Below are positions 12,045 to 20,088 of a stretch of 64,000 bases of DNA, piece by piece; position 1 is the stretch's first letter; each line of letters opens with the position of its first letter. The DNA comes from Sphingomonas adhaesiva (lineage in GTDB: Bacteria; Pseudomonadota; Alphaproteobacteria; Sphingomonadales; Sphingomonadaceae), in contig NZ_NWVC01000005.1 of NCBI RefSeq assembly GCF_002374855.1, forward strand, positions 124,001 through 188,000. Direction: 5' to 3'. Below the pieces are notes generated by a model, which ran no database searches, was not told where the DNA came from, and saw nothing but the letters and a program-made list of their open reading frames with translations. Made by a program: the position numbers and the translations under genes.

Positions 12045-12905
12045 TCAGTCCGGAATCGTGCCGCTCAGCACCGACCGGGTGGTGATGCCGTTGCGCGTCA
12101 CCGCCGCGACCAGTCCCAGATCCTTGCCGCCCGGACCGTAGAAACGGCCGCGCAGCTGCCCGGTCACGCTGCGATCGGCCGAGGTGAAGGTGCCGGTGAC
12201 GGTATTGCCCGAGTCGACCGTGCCCGTGACGGTCACGTCGATGTCGGGATTGCCGATCAGCGCGACCGTACCCGACACCTTGCGCGACACCAGGTCGACG
12301 ACCAGCGGTTTCAATCGGTCGCGATACAGGAAGGTGTCGCCGAAATAGAGCAGCGCCTGATAGGTGCGGGTCGAAAAGCGTGCGAGATCGGCGGAGTAGG
12401 TGACATCGCCGGCGATCGTGAAGATCTCTCTCTGGCTGTCGGATGCCTGGGCCACCGCGAAATATCGCGTGATCCACAGTTCCGGCGACACCAGCGACGC
12501 CGTGGTCGGCACGCCGTTCACGTTCATGCGGAAATCGATGATATTGCTCTTGCTGCTGGACTCCGTCGCGCCGACGTCGCGCGCGAAGACGGTATCCGCG
12601 GCGAAGAAATCGGACCGCGGCATCGTCAGGCCATAGCGATCGCGCGACCACGACGTGACCGCCGTCGTGGACGACGTCAACGTCGCGCCCGCATTGGTCC
12701 CGCTGGGATCGGGCGGTGCGTAGAAGGCGTCATAGCCGGTCCAGCGATGATCCTGTGCGAAGCTGTTGGCCTGGCTGTAGGAGAAGGTCGGCGAGGGTGA
12801 CGGCGTCGGGGTGGGCGCAGGTGCCGGCGCACCGCCGTCGCCACCGCCGCAGCCCGCGACCAGCAGTGCCAACGCCATCACACTTCCCAAACGCCGCCGC
12901 ATCAT
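12045..12905 (-). CDS. Secreted lipoprotein with a transferrin-binding-protein-like beta-barrel
   Basis: A 286-aa exported protein with a lipobox (LLVAGC) at about residue 18, so it should be lipid-anchored. A Pro/Thr/Ser-rich linker follows the cysteine. The C-terminal 110 residues are rich in alternating beta-strand patterns and end in LRGRFYGPGGKDLGLV, which resembles the repeated G-F-F/Y-G-P-x-G-x-E-x-G pattern of TbpB-like beta-barrels and other surface lipoproteins. Transferrin binding is not implied; in environmental bacteria such proteins have unknown ligands. The start was set at the MM pair before RRRLGSVMALAL, giving a normal signal peptide. It follows the GGDEF gene by 78 bp on the same strand and may be co-transcribed. 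Confidence 0.6.
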   Translation of the reverse strand: MMRRRLGSVMALALLVAGCGGGDGGAPAPAPTPTPSPSPTFSYSQANSFAQDHRWTGYDAFYAPPDPSGTNAGATLTSSTTAVTSWSRDRYGLTMPRSDFFAADTVFARDVGATESSSKSNIIDFRMNVNGVPTTASLVSPELWITRYFAVAQASDSQREIFTIAGDVTYSADLARFSTRTYQALLYFGDTFLYRDRLKPLVVDLVSRKVSGTVALIGNPDIDVTVTGTVDSGNTVTGTFTSADRSVTGQLRGRFYGPGGKDLGLVAAVTRNGITTRSVLSGTIPD

Positions 12906-12983
12906 GTCCCACCATTTCTCGTTCCGTTCTCGCACCGAAACGAAAGAAACGGGACTCGGTTGCCGGCTTCGCCCCGGCAATGG

Positions 12984-14453
12984 TCAGGCGGCGCGGCGGG
13001 ACCCGAGGGAGGCCGGACGTCGCCCGACGCGGCCGCGCTTGGCGGTGTAGAGGTTGGTGTCGGTGCGCCGCACGAAATCGCGCGGGGAGCGATCGTCGGC
13101 GTCGAACGCCGCGATGCCGACCGATCCGCCGCTGATCATCGTCAGCCCGCCCGAGCCGACCGTGATGCGCAACGCTTCGTCGATCTTGAGGCGCAGCGCC
13201 TCCGGGTCGGCCAGCAACGCCGGATCGTCGACGATCAGCGCGAATTCGTCGCCGCCGATCCGCGCGGCGAGGCTGCCCTTCAGCCACGACTGCGTCAGCG
13301 CGGTGCCGGTCATCCGCAACACCTCGTCGCCGGCATCATGGCCGAGCGTGTCGTTGATCGCCTTGAACCCGTCCAGGTCGATCAGGACGAGCATCAGGGT
13401 GACGCCGTCGCGGCCGTGCGCCGCCGCCATCGCCCGTTCCAGCGCCGCATCGAAGGCCGCGCGATTGGCGAGGCCGGTGAGCGCGTCGGTGCTGGCGAGG
13501 CGCCGCAGCCGCGTTTCCAGTTCGTGGCGGACGGTGACGTCCTGGAACACCCCGATCACCCCGGTGACGCGCCCGTCGACGATCTCCGCCTCGCCCATCG
13601 AACGGACGCGGCGGCGGTGCCCGCGCGCGGTGACGAAGTCGTTCTCGATATCGAACGGGGCGCCGTCGTTCAGCGTGCGCTGCAGCGTCCGGCGCACCTC
13701 CTCGCGATCCTGCGGCGGATAGAAATCGAACGTATGGTCGCGCGCCGGCTGCTGTCCCAGCGGCAGGCCGTGCAGCGCATAGGTGTTGTCGGACCAGTGG
13801 ATCCGGCCGTCGGCCAGCGACAGATGCCACGAACCGATCGACGCGATCCGCTCGACATGACGGAAGATGCGATCCTTGCGCGCGAGGTCGCGCAGCAGGC
13901 GCTCCCCCTCCTTCGCGACATCCACTGCGCGCAGGGCGGTGCGGCGCCCTTCCAGCAGCGCCTCCGCCAGCGTGGCGAGGTGAGCGAGCGCGTCGAGCGC
14001 GGCCTGGCTGACCCGGTGGCAGACCGAATCGATCACGCACAGCGTCCCGATCGGCTGGCGGACGCCGGCATCGTCGCACAGGTGCAGCGGCGTCCCGGCG
14101 TAGAAGCGATAGCCGGCATCGACGACCAGCGGACTGTCGCGATAGACGGCGTCCTGCGCCAGGTCGTCGATGACCAGCGGTCCCTTCCCCCGGATCGTGC
14201 GGTCGCACATCGCGACGTCGCGGCTGATCTCGCGCGGGCCGGCGATCGTCCCGGCGGCGACCCACAGGCGATCGCGATCGACGAGGTTGAGCAGCGCGAT
14301 CGGGCAGTCGAGCATCCGCGCCGCCAGCGCGACGAGGCCGTCGAACGCCTGTTCGGGTGCGGCGCCGATCAGTTCGAGCGAATGGAGCGCCGCCAGCCGT
14401 TGCGCTTCGCGTTCCGCATCGTGATCGTGGGAGGCCGGGGGCGTGCTATCCAT
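12984..14453 (-). CDS. Diguanylate cyclase with GAF and PAS sensory domains
   Basis: Predicted to make cyclic di-GMP. The 489-aa cytoplasmic protein has a GAF-like domain (about residues 25-170, with CDRTIRGKGPLVIDDL), a PAS domain (about 190-310), then the GGDEF domain beginning at STDALTGLANRAAFDAALERA. The active-site motif is intact (RIGGDEF). The usual inhibitory site RxxD, five residues before GGDEF, is replaced by LKGS, so product inhibition is probably absent. No EAL domain is present. The ATG at 14453 follows CAGGAT, a fair ribosome site. Signals sensed by GAF and PAS cannot be told from sequence. Confidence 0.92.
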   Translation of the reverse strand: MDSTPPASHDHDAEREAQRLAALHSLELIGAAPEQAFDGLVALAARMLDCPIALLNLVDRDRLWVAAGTIAGPREISRDVAMCDRTIRGKGPLVIDDLAQDAVYRDSPLVVDAGYRFYAGTPLHLCDDAGVRQPIGTLCVIDSVCHRVSQAALDALAHLATLAEALLEGRRTALRAVDVAKEGERLLRDLARKDRIFRHVERIASIGSWHLSLADGRIHWSDNTYALHGLPLGQQPARDHTFDFYPPQDREEVRRTLQRTLNDGAPFDIENDFVTARGHRRRVRSMGEAEIVDGRVTGVIGVFQDVTVRHELETRLRRLASTDALTGLANRAAFDAALERAMAAAHGRDGVTLMLVLIDLDGFKAINDTLGHDAGDEVLRMTGTALTQSWLKGSLAARIGGDEFALIVDDPALLADPEALRLKIDEALRITVGSGGLTMISGGSVGIAAFDADDRSPRDFVRRTDTNLYTAKRGRVGRRPASLGSRRAA

Positions 14454-14494
14454 CGCGCCATCCTGTACCGGGACGTCGTTAATATTCCGCCCCA

Positions 14495-14765
14495 AGGGTC
14501 AGGCCCCAATACTGGCAACGGCCGTGATCGCCCGTGGAGGCCCGCCGACGAGGAGCGCAGCGCAGCCGCGTAGCCATAGCTACGCGCCAGCAAGCGACGA
14601 CGCTCGGCGGGCCTCCACGGGCGACCGCGCAGCGGCGGGCCGGAAAAGGTGCACGGCGGCGTCGCGCGTCGGTTACGATGCAAACAGCATCGCTCCCTCC
14701 TTGCTCCTACCCGTGCGCCTTTTCCGGCTCCGTCACGACCATTGCCAGTAATGGGGCCTGACCCT
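14495..14765. mobile_element. MITE-like non-coding element 1 with long terminal inverted repeats
   Basis: The ends are imperfect inverted repeats of about 36 bp: left 14495-14530 and right 14730-14765, both reading AGGGTCAGGCCCCA inward, with ACTGGCAA conserved a base later. Inside, a perfect 20-bp inverted repeat (14529-14548 against 14604-14623) encloses a smaller palindrome, CGCGTAGC cata GCTACGCG (14567-14586). The element has no reading frame of note and ends 15 bp before the XerC/D start, leaving only its ribosome site. Whether it was moved by a transposase encoded elsewhere is an inference. Confidence 0.7.
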
Positions 14766-14779
14766 AGGCCCGGAGGATC

Positions 14780-15712
14780 ATGACGCAGGATGCCGATCGC
14801 GCGGACGCCGGGGGGCTGCCGCAGGGGCCTTTGCCGCTCCCCGTGCAATGGAGCATCCACCTGGCGCGCGACCGGCGGCGGTCGGAACATACTGTCCGCG
14901 CCTATCGCGCGACGGCCGAGCGGTTGCTGGCGTTCCTGTCCGGGCATTGGGGCGGCGCGGTGACGCGCGTGGCGCTGGCGGAGGTGACGGCGGCGGACCT
15001 GCGCGCCTATCTGGCGGCGCGGCGCGGCGGCGGGCTGGGCAACAGTTCCGCCGCGCGCGAGCTGTCGGCGGTGCGCGCATTCCTGGACTGGGCGAACGGG
15101 GTGGGCAGCGCGCCGGTGCTGCGCGGGCCGCGCGTGAAGGCGGGGGTGCCGCGCCCCGTCGCGCCGGCAGAGGCGGTGGCGCTGGCGCAGGAGGTCGCCG
15201 ACGAAAGCGACGAGCCATGGGTGGCGGCGCGCGACTGGGCGCTGCTGCTGCTGCTGTACGGTGCGGGGCTGCGCATCGGCGAGGCGCTGGCGCTGACCGG
15301 CGCGGCGCTGCCGCCGGGCGAGACGATCGCGGTGACCGGCAAGCGCGCCAAGACGCGGATCGTGCCGCTGCTGCCCGCGGTGCGCGATGCGATCGCCGAT
15401 TATGTCGCGCGCACGCCCTGGCCGGTCGCCGCGGATGCGCCGCTGTTCCGCGGGGTGCGCGGCGGCGCGCTGTCCCCCGGGGTGGTGCGGGTGAAGGTGC
15501 GCGCGGCGCGGGCGCGGCTGGGCCTGTCCGAACGCACCACCCCGCATGCGCTGCGCCACAGTTTCGCGACGCACCTGCTGGGGCGCGGCGCGGACCTGCG
15601 CGCGCTGCAGGAACTGCTGGGCCATGCCAGCCTCAGTTCGACGCAGGTCTATACCGCTGTCGATGCCGCCCACCTGCTCGACGTCTATCGCGCGGCGCAT
15701 CCGCGCGCCTAG
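14780..15712 (+). CDS. xerC: Tyrosine recombinase XerC/XerD
   Basis: Site-specific recombinase that resolves chromosome dimers at dif near the end of replication. The 310-aa protein has the N-terminal SAM-like core-binding domain (residues about 20-105) and the catalytic domain with all expected residues: Arg in [10 protein letters not shown], Lys in VTGKRAKTR, HxxR in [13 protein letters not shown], His/Trp position in LLGHASLSS and the nucleophile Tyr in TQVYTAV. It is closer in look to XerC than to phage integrases. A strong GGAGG ribosome site precedes the ATG. Its stop codon lies inside the terminal repeat of the downstream element, and its start is next to element 1. Confidence 0.9.
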   Translation: MTQDADRADAGGLPQGPLPLPVQWSIHLARDRRRSEHTVRAYRATAERLLAFLSGHWGGAVTRVALAEVTAADLRAYLAARRGGGLGNSSAARELSAVRAFLDWANGVGSAPVLRGPRVKAGVPRPVAPAEAVALAQEVADESDEPWVAARDWALLLLLYGAGLRIGEALALTGAALPPGETIAVTGKRAKTRIVPLLPAVRDAIADYVARTPWPVAADAPLFRGVRGGALSPGVVRVKVRAARARLGLSERTTPHALRHSFATHLLGRGADLRALQELLGHASLSSTQVYTAVDAAHLLDVYRAAHPRA

Positions 15713-15900
15713 AGCGTTCTCCGACCAGGTTGAACCATCGTCATCGCCCTGCGGGCGCCCGCTTCGCGGCGGGGCGCTGTCGATCCGGTGCGGCGTTGCT
15801 TGTCGGTCACGATGCCCCGGCATCGCTCCCTCCGCGCGCCTTGCACTGAACCGACATCACCTCCGCGCCGATGGTCCAACCTGATCGGAAAACGCTCTAG
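15709..15900. mobile_element. MITE-like non-coding element 2 with terminal inverted repeats
   Basis: The ends match as inverted repeats of about 31 bp: CTAGAGCGTTCTCCGACCAG on the left and, on the other strand from 15900, CTAGAGCGTTTTCCGATCAG, each followed by GTTG-ACCATCG. The first ten bases are identical. The TAG of the tip supplies the stop codon of xerC (15710-15712) and, on the other strand, of the dedA gene (15897-15899). The interior carries an ACGATGC/GCATCGCTCCCTCC hairpin segment that is also found in element 1. Confidence 0.7.
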
Positions 15901-16499
15901 TCGCCGCGCGGGTGCCAGGTGACGACGCGGTAGAGGTAATAGCCGATCGCCAGCACCGTCAGCGCGATCCCCGCCGGGCCGACGTAGCGATCGAGATCGG
16001 CATAGCGGCTGCCCAGCACATAGCCCGCACCCGCCAGCACGCCGTTCCAGATGACGCTGCCCGCGAAGGTCGTCGCTAGGAACGGCCACAGCCGCATCCC
16101 CGCCATGCCGGCGGGCAGCGAGATGAGCGTGCGGAACGTCGGCATGAAGCGGAACACGAAGATCACCCAGCCGCCATGGCGGTGGAAGAAGGTGCGCACG
16201 CGCTCCACATCGTCCCATTCCAGCGTCAGCCAGCGGCCGTGGCGCTCCACGAACGGCCGGAAGCGCGCATAGCCGAGCCGCCGCCCGATCTCGTACCAGA
16301 AGACATTGCCCGCGGTGGTGCCCGCGGTGCCCCACAACAGCAGCGGCAGCATCTCCATCTCGCCGCGCGCGACCGCGATCCCGCCCAGCCCCATGATGAC
16401 CTCCGACGGGATCGGGGGCACGACATTCTCGAGCGCCATCAGCAGGAAGATGCCGATGTACCCGCCCCAGACGATCCAGTTGATGATGAAATCGGTCAT
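15897..16499 (-). CDS. DedA-family inner-membrane protein
   Basis: A 200-aa integral membrane protein of the DedA/SNARE-associated family. Members act as lipid or undecaprenyl-phosphate flippases or proton-dependent transporters. Hallmarks are ENVVPPIPSEVIMGLGG near the N-terminus and FRFMPTFRTLISLPAGMAGM in the middle, which carries the conserved Arg. Four to five hydrophobic spans are visible. The start is at MTDFIINWIVWGG; the upstream extension of 36 residues looks non-coding. The stop codon is given by the tip of the adjacent repeat element. Substrate is not known. Confidence 0.9.
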   Translation of the reverse strand: MTDFIINWIVWGGYIGIFLLMALENVVPPIPSEVIMGLGGIAVARGEMEMLPLLLWGTAGTTAGNVFWYEIGRRLGYARFRPFVERHGRWLTLEWDDVERVRTFFHRHGGWVIFVFRFMPTFRTLISLPAGMAGMRLWPFLATTFAGSVIWNGVLAGAGYVLGSRYADLDRYVGPAGIALTVLAIGYYLYRVVTWHPRGD

Positions 16500-16614
16500 G
16501 TGGAGCGCCGTGACCGTGCTTCGAGACGGCCTCTCGGCTTCGCTCGATGCCTCCTCGGCACGAACGGGGTGGGGCGGGGACGCGAGACGTCGGTCATCCG
16601 GCCCCAACCGCCGG

Positions 16615-17574
16615 TCAGGCGGCGCGTTCCGCCAGCCTGCGGTCGATCGCGTCCCAGATCAGCCCGGCGACGTCGGTGCCGTCGAACCGCTCGATCGCGA
16701 CGATGCCGGTGGGGGAGGTGACGTTGATCTCCGTCAGCCATTCGCCGCCGATCACGTCGATGCCGACGAAGATCAGCCCGCGGCGCTTCAGCTCCGGCCC
16801 CAGTTCGGCGCAGATCGCGCGTTCGCGATCGGTCAGCTCGGTCTTCTCCGCCGATCCGCCGACCGCCAGGTTGCTGCGAATCTCGCCCTCGCCCGGCAGG
16901 CGGTTGATCGCGCCCGCGACCTCGCCGTCGACCAGCACGATGCGCTTGTCGCCCTTCGCCACGTCGGGCAGGAACGCCTGCACCATATGAGGTTCGCGCC
17001 ACGTCTGGTTGAACACCTCCATCAGCGCGGACAGGTTCTCGCCCTCCGGACCGACGCGGAAGATCGCCTTGCCGCCGTTGCCGTGGAGCGGCTTCACCAC
17101 GATCGCGCCATGCTGCTTCAGGAAGGCGCGTGCCTCCTCCAGCGAGCGCGTGACCAGCGTCGGCGGCATGAAATGCGCATAGTCGAGGACGAATACCTTT
17201 TCGGGCGCGTTGCGCACGCTGGCCGGGTCGTTGACCACCAATGTCCGGTCGGCGATCCGCTCCAGAAGGTGCGTGGCGGTGATATAGCCGAGGTCAAACG
17301 GCGGGTCCTGGCGCATCAGCACCACGTCCGCCTCCGCCCCCAGATCGAGGCTGACGGGATCGCCGAAGCGGAAATGATCGCCGGCGACGCGCTGGACGGT
17401 GACGGGATGCGCGCGGGTCCACAGCCGGCCGTCGGACCAGTTGAGATCCTCCGCGGTGTAGTGGAACAGCCGGTGCCCGCGCGCCTGCGCCGACAGCATC
17501 AGCGCGAAGGTCGAATCGCCCGCGATGTTGATCGAGGCGAGCGGGTCCATCTGGACGGCGACGGTCAGTGTCAT
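16615..17574 (-). CDS. gshB: Glutathione synthetase
   Basis: ATP-grasp ligase that joins gamma-glutamylcysteine and glycine to make glutathione. The 319-aa protein starts MTLTVAVQMDPLASINIAGD, typical for GshB, and carries the family segments MRQDPPFDLGYITATHLLE, ATP-binding IVVKPLHGNGGKAIFRV, and the metal and ligand residues in FVGIDVIGGEWLTEINVTSP. Length is standard. It lies near yraN and rsmI, a grouping also common in other alphaproteobacteria, though here a separate regulator gene on the other strand stands between gshB and yraN. Confidence 0.97.
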   Translation of the reverse strand: MTLTVAVQMDPLASINIAGDSTFALMLSAQARGHRLFHYTAEDLNWSDGRLWTRAHPVTVQRVAGDHFRFGDPVSLDLGAEADVVLMRQDPPFDLGYITATHLLERIADRTLVVNDPASVRNAPEKVFVLDYAHFMPPTLVTRSLEEARAFLKQHGAIVVKPLHGNGGKAIFRVGPEGENLSALMEVFNQTWREPHMVQAFLPDVAKGDKRIVLVDGEVAGAINRLPGEGEIRSNLAVGGSAEKTELTDRERAICAELGPELKRRGLIFVGIDVIGGEWLTEINVTSPTGIVAIERFDGTDVAGLIWDAIDRRLAERAA

Positions 17575-17708
17575 GCGGATGCCCTGTCGATGGGTGGCGG
17601 ATCGGCCGGTGAGGTAGGCGGTCGGCGGGCCGGCGTCACCCACAAGTTTTTTGTACTCCCTTATGGCGGCATTTGTCGCCAATCGGCCGTCGAGGAGATG
17701 CCTGGCCG

Positions 17709-18458
17709 ATGACGCCGCCGACCGAGCCTGCCGCCGACGTGATCGACTTCACGGTCCTGAGCGCGGCGGAACGCGATATCCTGACGCTGCTGGCGCGCGG
17801 CCATACCGCCAAGAGCATCGCCGCGCTGACCGGACGGTCGGAGGCGTCGGTCAACGAACGGCTGCGCCAGGCGCGGCGCAAGACGCAGCTGGGCAGCAGC
17901 CGCGAACTGGCGCGGCGGTTCGCGGCCCAGGAAAATCGTGACGAGAAAAGCGATCTCGATCCCCCCGCCGCCGGCGGCGATGCGCCGCTGCGGTTATCCG
18001 TACGAAAGGGAGTGATCGTCATGTTCGTATCCGTCATCGCATCGATCGGTATCGCGGTGTCACTGGTGTCGCCGGACACCGCGCAGGAGGCGCGGCTCGA
18101 CCCGGCGCTGGACCGCCTGCTGGCGCCGGCGCGGAGCGAGCCGCGCGGCCTGGCCCTGCAACTGGCCGGGGAGGCGCGCGATGCGGCCTGGGCAGGTGCG
18201 GGCGAAGCGGCGCTGGAGCGGCATTATGCCGGGTTGCGGCGCGAGACGGGCGTCGTGGTCGACAAGGCCGAATGCCGCCGGACGCTGTGTCAGGTGATCG
18301 GCACGCTGCCGGCGTCCGCCGACCACGCCCGGACGAACGCGGCGATGGAGGCGCTTCAGGGCGCCGCCGCCGCGCCGGCCGGCCTGACGCTGGAGAGCGC
18401 CGCGTTCGGCAGCGGCGGGCGGTTCGTCATCTTCTGGCGGCGGGCCGGCGCTCAGTAG
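17709..18458 (+). CDS. Membrane-tethered LuxR-type HTH regulator with a periplasmic domain
   Basis: A 249-aa protein with three parts. Residues about 13-75 form a LuxR-like helix-turn-helix (LSAAERDILTLLARGHTAKS, then NERLRQARRKTQLGS). A single hydrophobic span (GVIVMFVSVIASIGIAVSLV) lies near residues 100-120. The remaining 130 residues should be periplasmic and contain a Cys pair (ECRRTLC) that could form a disulfide. This is a ToxR-like layout: DNA-binding head inside, sensor outside, no receiver domain. Its target and signal are unknown. The last seven bases overlap the end of yraN on the other strand. The ribosome site is not clear. Confidence 0.7.
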   Translation: MTPPTEPAADVIDFTVLSAAERDILTLLARGHTAKSIAALTGRSEASVNERLRQARRKTQLGSSRELARRFAAQENRDEKSDLDPPAAGGDAPLRLSVRKGVIVMFVSVIASIGIAVSLVSPDTAQEARLDPALDRLLAPARSEPRGLALQLAGEARDAAWAGAGEAALERHYAGLRRETGVVVDKAECRRTLCQVIGTLPASADHARTNAAMEALQGAAAAPAGLTLESAAFGSGGRFVIFWRRAGAQ

Positions 18459-18832
18459 CCGATCCACGCATTCTCGATATGGCGCGGTGCGGTGCGCGGG
18501 GCGAGCAGGATGACGTCGACGCGGATATCCTCGCCCTGCGTGGCGTAGCGCGGCATCAGCACCTCCGCCGCGGCGGCGACGCGGGCGAGGCGGCGGTGAT
18601 CGATCGCGTGATCCAGCTCGGCGGCGGTGGCGCGGCTCTTCACCTCGACGAAGGCGACCAATCCGCCGCGCTTCGCGACGAGATCGACCTCCCCCGCGGG
18701 GGTGCGGACGCGGCGGTCGAGGATCGACCAGCCCTTCAGCCGCAGCCACCACGCCGCGATCCGCTCCCCGCGCCGCCCGGCCGCCTCTGCGGCAATGCGG
18801 GCGGCGGCGGGGCGTGGGGTGGGGCGGCGCAT
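18452..18832 (-). CDS. yraN: YraN/UPF0102 family nuclease-like protein
   Basis: A 126-aa protein of the UPF0102 family, which has a Holliday-junction-resolvase-like (PD-(D/E)XK) fold. The core is visible: EAAGRRGERIAAWWLRLKG, then GEVDLVAKRGGLVAFVEVKSR, with the D and ExK catalytic pattern. The cellular role is not settled. I start at MRRPTPRPAAA, because the upstream twelve residues are not conserved. It lies next to rsmI and near the LpoA-like gene, matching the yraL-yraM-yraN neighbourhood of enterobacteria. Confidence 0.88.
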   Translation of the reverse strand: MRRPTPRPAAARIAAEAAGRRGERIAAWWLRLKGWSILDRRVRTPAGEVDLVAKRGGLVAFVEVKSRATAAELDHAIDHRRLARVAAAAEVLMPRYATQGEDIRVDVILLAPRTAPRHIENAWIGY

Positions 18833-18963
18833 GGGCAGGGAGGATGGCGGCGGCGCGAATGTTGTCAATGTTGAGACGCTGGCGGGGAAGGGGGGACGGG
18901 GGTGGGGGAGTGAGAAGAACGTTCTGGAGGTGTGGCAGAGCGGGTGGGCGTAGGACAGGGTTT

Positions 18964-19030
18964 TTCACGCGAAGACGCGACGACGCGAAGGAGGTTGTTC
19001 ACGCGGAGGCGCGGAGGCGCAGAGAGGGGG
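18964..19030. repeat. Short tandem 'GAAGACGCGA / GGAGGCGCGG' dispersed repeat
   Basis: TTCACGCGAAGACGCGACGA is followed by TTCACGCGGAGGCGCGGAGG and CGCAGAGAGGGGG. The unit is a degenerate ten-base tandem. Near-identical copies occur at 21293-21359 and, shortened, at 51408-51440. Confidence 0.65.
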
Positions 19031-19120
19031 TGGGTGGGGCGCGGTGGCGCGGCTTTTGCGGGCGGTTTTTTTGGGAAGTTGCCTGCGGCGGCGAACGCCG
19101 GTTTTCCCGGCGCTTCCGTC

Positions 19121-19216
19121 CGTCACCCCGGCGAAGGCCGGGGTCCATGGCGCCGCAAAAGCAACGGCTTGCGTGTTCGGGGAGACATGGATGCCGGAAC
19201 AAGTCCGGCATGACGG
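19121..19216. repeat. Complete REP-like repeat (reference copy)
   Basis: Left palindrome CACCCCGGCGAAGGCCGGGG, a 40-base middle with GCCGCAAAAGCAACGGCTTG, then the right palindrome ATGCCGGAACAAGTCCGGCAT and GACGG. The copies at 28005-28100 and 43982-44077 have the same layout and length, including much of the middle. This places it downstream of rsmI. Confidence 0.8.
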
Positions 19217-19245
19217 TGTCTTCGCTGGAGCAACGCAGGTGGGCC

Positions 19246-20088
19246 TTACCCCTTCATCTCCATCGCGCGGGCGTAGAGTGCCTTGCGGTCCAGCCCCAGC
19301 GCCCTGGCGACTTCGCCGGCGGCCTTGGAGGCGGGGAGGCGGGTAAGGGCCTCGGCCAGCGCGGCGTCGGCGTCCGCGGCGCTGGCGGGGGCGGGGGGAT
19401 CGGGGGGCGCGACGACGACGACGATCTCGCCCTTGGGCGGTGCGTCGGCGTAGCGCGCGGCGAGCGCGGCGAGCGTGCCGGTGACGGCTTCCTCGAACTT
19501 TTTCGTGATCTCACGCGTGACCGCCGCCTCGCGGTCGCCCAGCCCGTCGGCGAGCGCGGCGAGGCAGGCGGCGAGGCGCGGACCCGATTCGTAGAAGACC
19601 AGCGTGGCGCGGATCGCGGCGACCTCCGCGATCGTTTCCGCGCGCGCCTGTTCCTTCGACGGCAGGAAGCCCATGAACAGGAACCGATCGGTCGGCAGCC
19701 CCGCCAGCGTCAGCGCGGCGACCGCTGCGCACGGGCCGGGGATGGTCACCACCGCATGGCCCGCCGCACGTGCCTCGCGCACCAGCTTGAACCCGGGATC
19801 GGAGATCAGCGGCGTGCCCGCATCGCTGACCAGCGCCACCGCCTCGGTGCCCATGCGCGCGATCAGTTGCGGGCGGACATGCGCGGCATTGTGATCGTGA
19901 TAGGGGGTCATCGGCCGCTTGACCCCGATGTGGCGCAGCAGCCCGGCGGTCACACGCGTGTCTTCTACCGCGATCACAGCGGCTTGGCTCAAAACCTCGG
20001 CAGCACGCGGCGACAGATCACCGAGATTGCCGATCGGGGTGGCGACGATATACAGCCCAGGCGTCAACGAGTTCACGAGGGGTGTCAT
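19246..20088 (-). CDS. rsmI: 16S rRNA 2'-O-ribose C1402 methyltransferase
   Basis: SAM-dependent methyltransferase that modifies C1402 in the decoding centre of 16S rRNA. The 280-aa protein has the tetrapyrrole-methylase fold: LTPGLYIVATPIGNLGDLS, AVEDTRVTAGLLRHIG, the loop VSDAGTPLISDPGFKLV and VVTIPGPCAAVAALTLAG. These are diagnostic of RsmI. The start ATG (20086-20088 on the plus strand) overlaps by two bases the start of the divergent LpoA-like gene. No clear ribosome site precedes it, so a leaderless start or another start such as the GTG at 20076 is possible. Confidence 0.95.
   Translation of the reverse strand: MTPLVNSLTPGLYIVATPIGNLGDLSPRAAEVLSQAAVIAVEDTRVTAGLLRHIGVKRPMTPYHDHNAAHVRPQLIARMGTEAVALVSDAGTPLISDPGFKLVREARAAGHAVVTIPGPCAAVAALTLAGLPTDRFLFMGFLPSKEQARAETIAEVAAIRATLVFYESGPRLAACLAALADGLGDREAAVTREITKKFEEAVTGTLAALAARYADAPPKGEIVVVVAPPDPPAPASAADADAALAEALTRLPASKAAGEVARALGLDRKALYARAMEMKG

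Larger units (their letters stand above)
18833..19245. other. Non-coding gap with two repeat families
   Basis: No gene is seen in these 413 bp between yraN and rsmI. It holds a 'CACGCGAAGACGCGA' purine-rich repeat at about 18964-19030 and a complete REP-like repeat at 19121-19216. The first kind recurs at 21293-21359 and 51408-51440. Confidence 0.6.
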
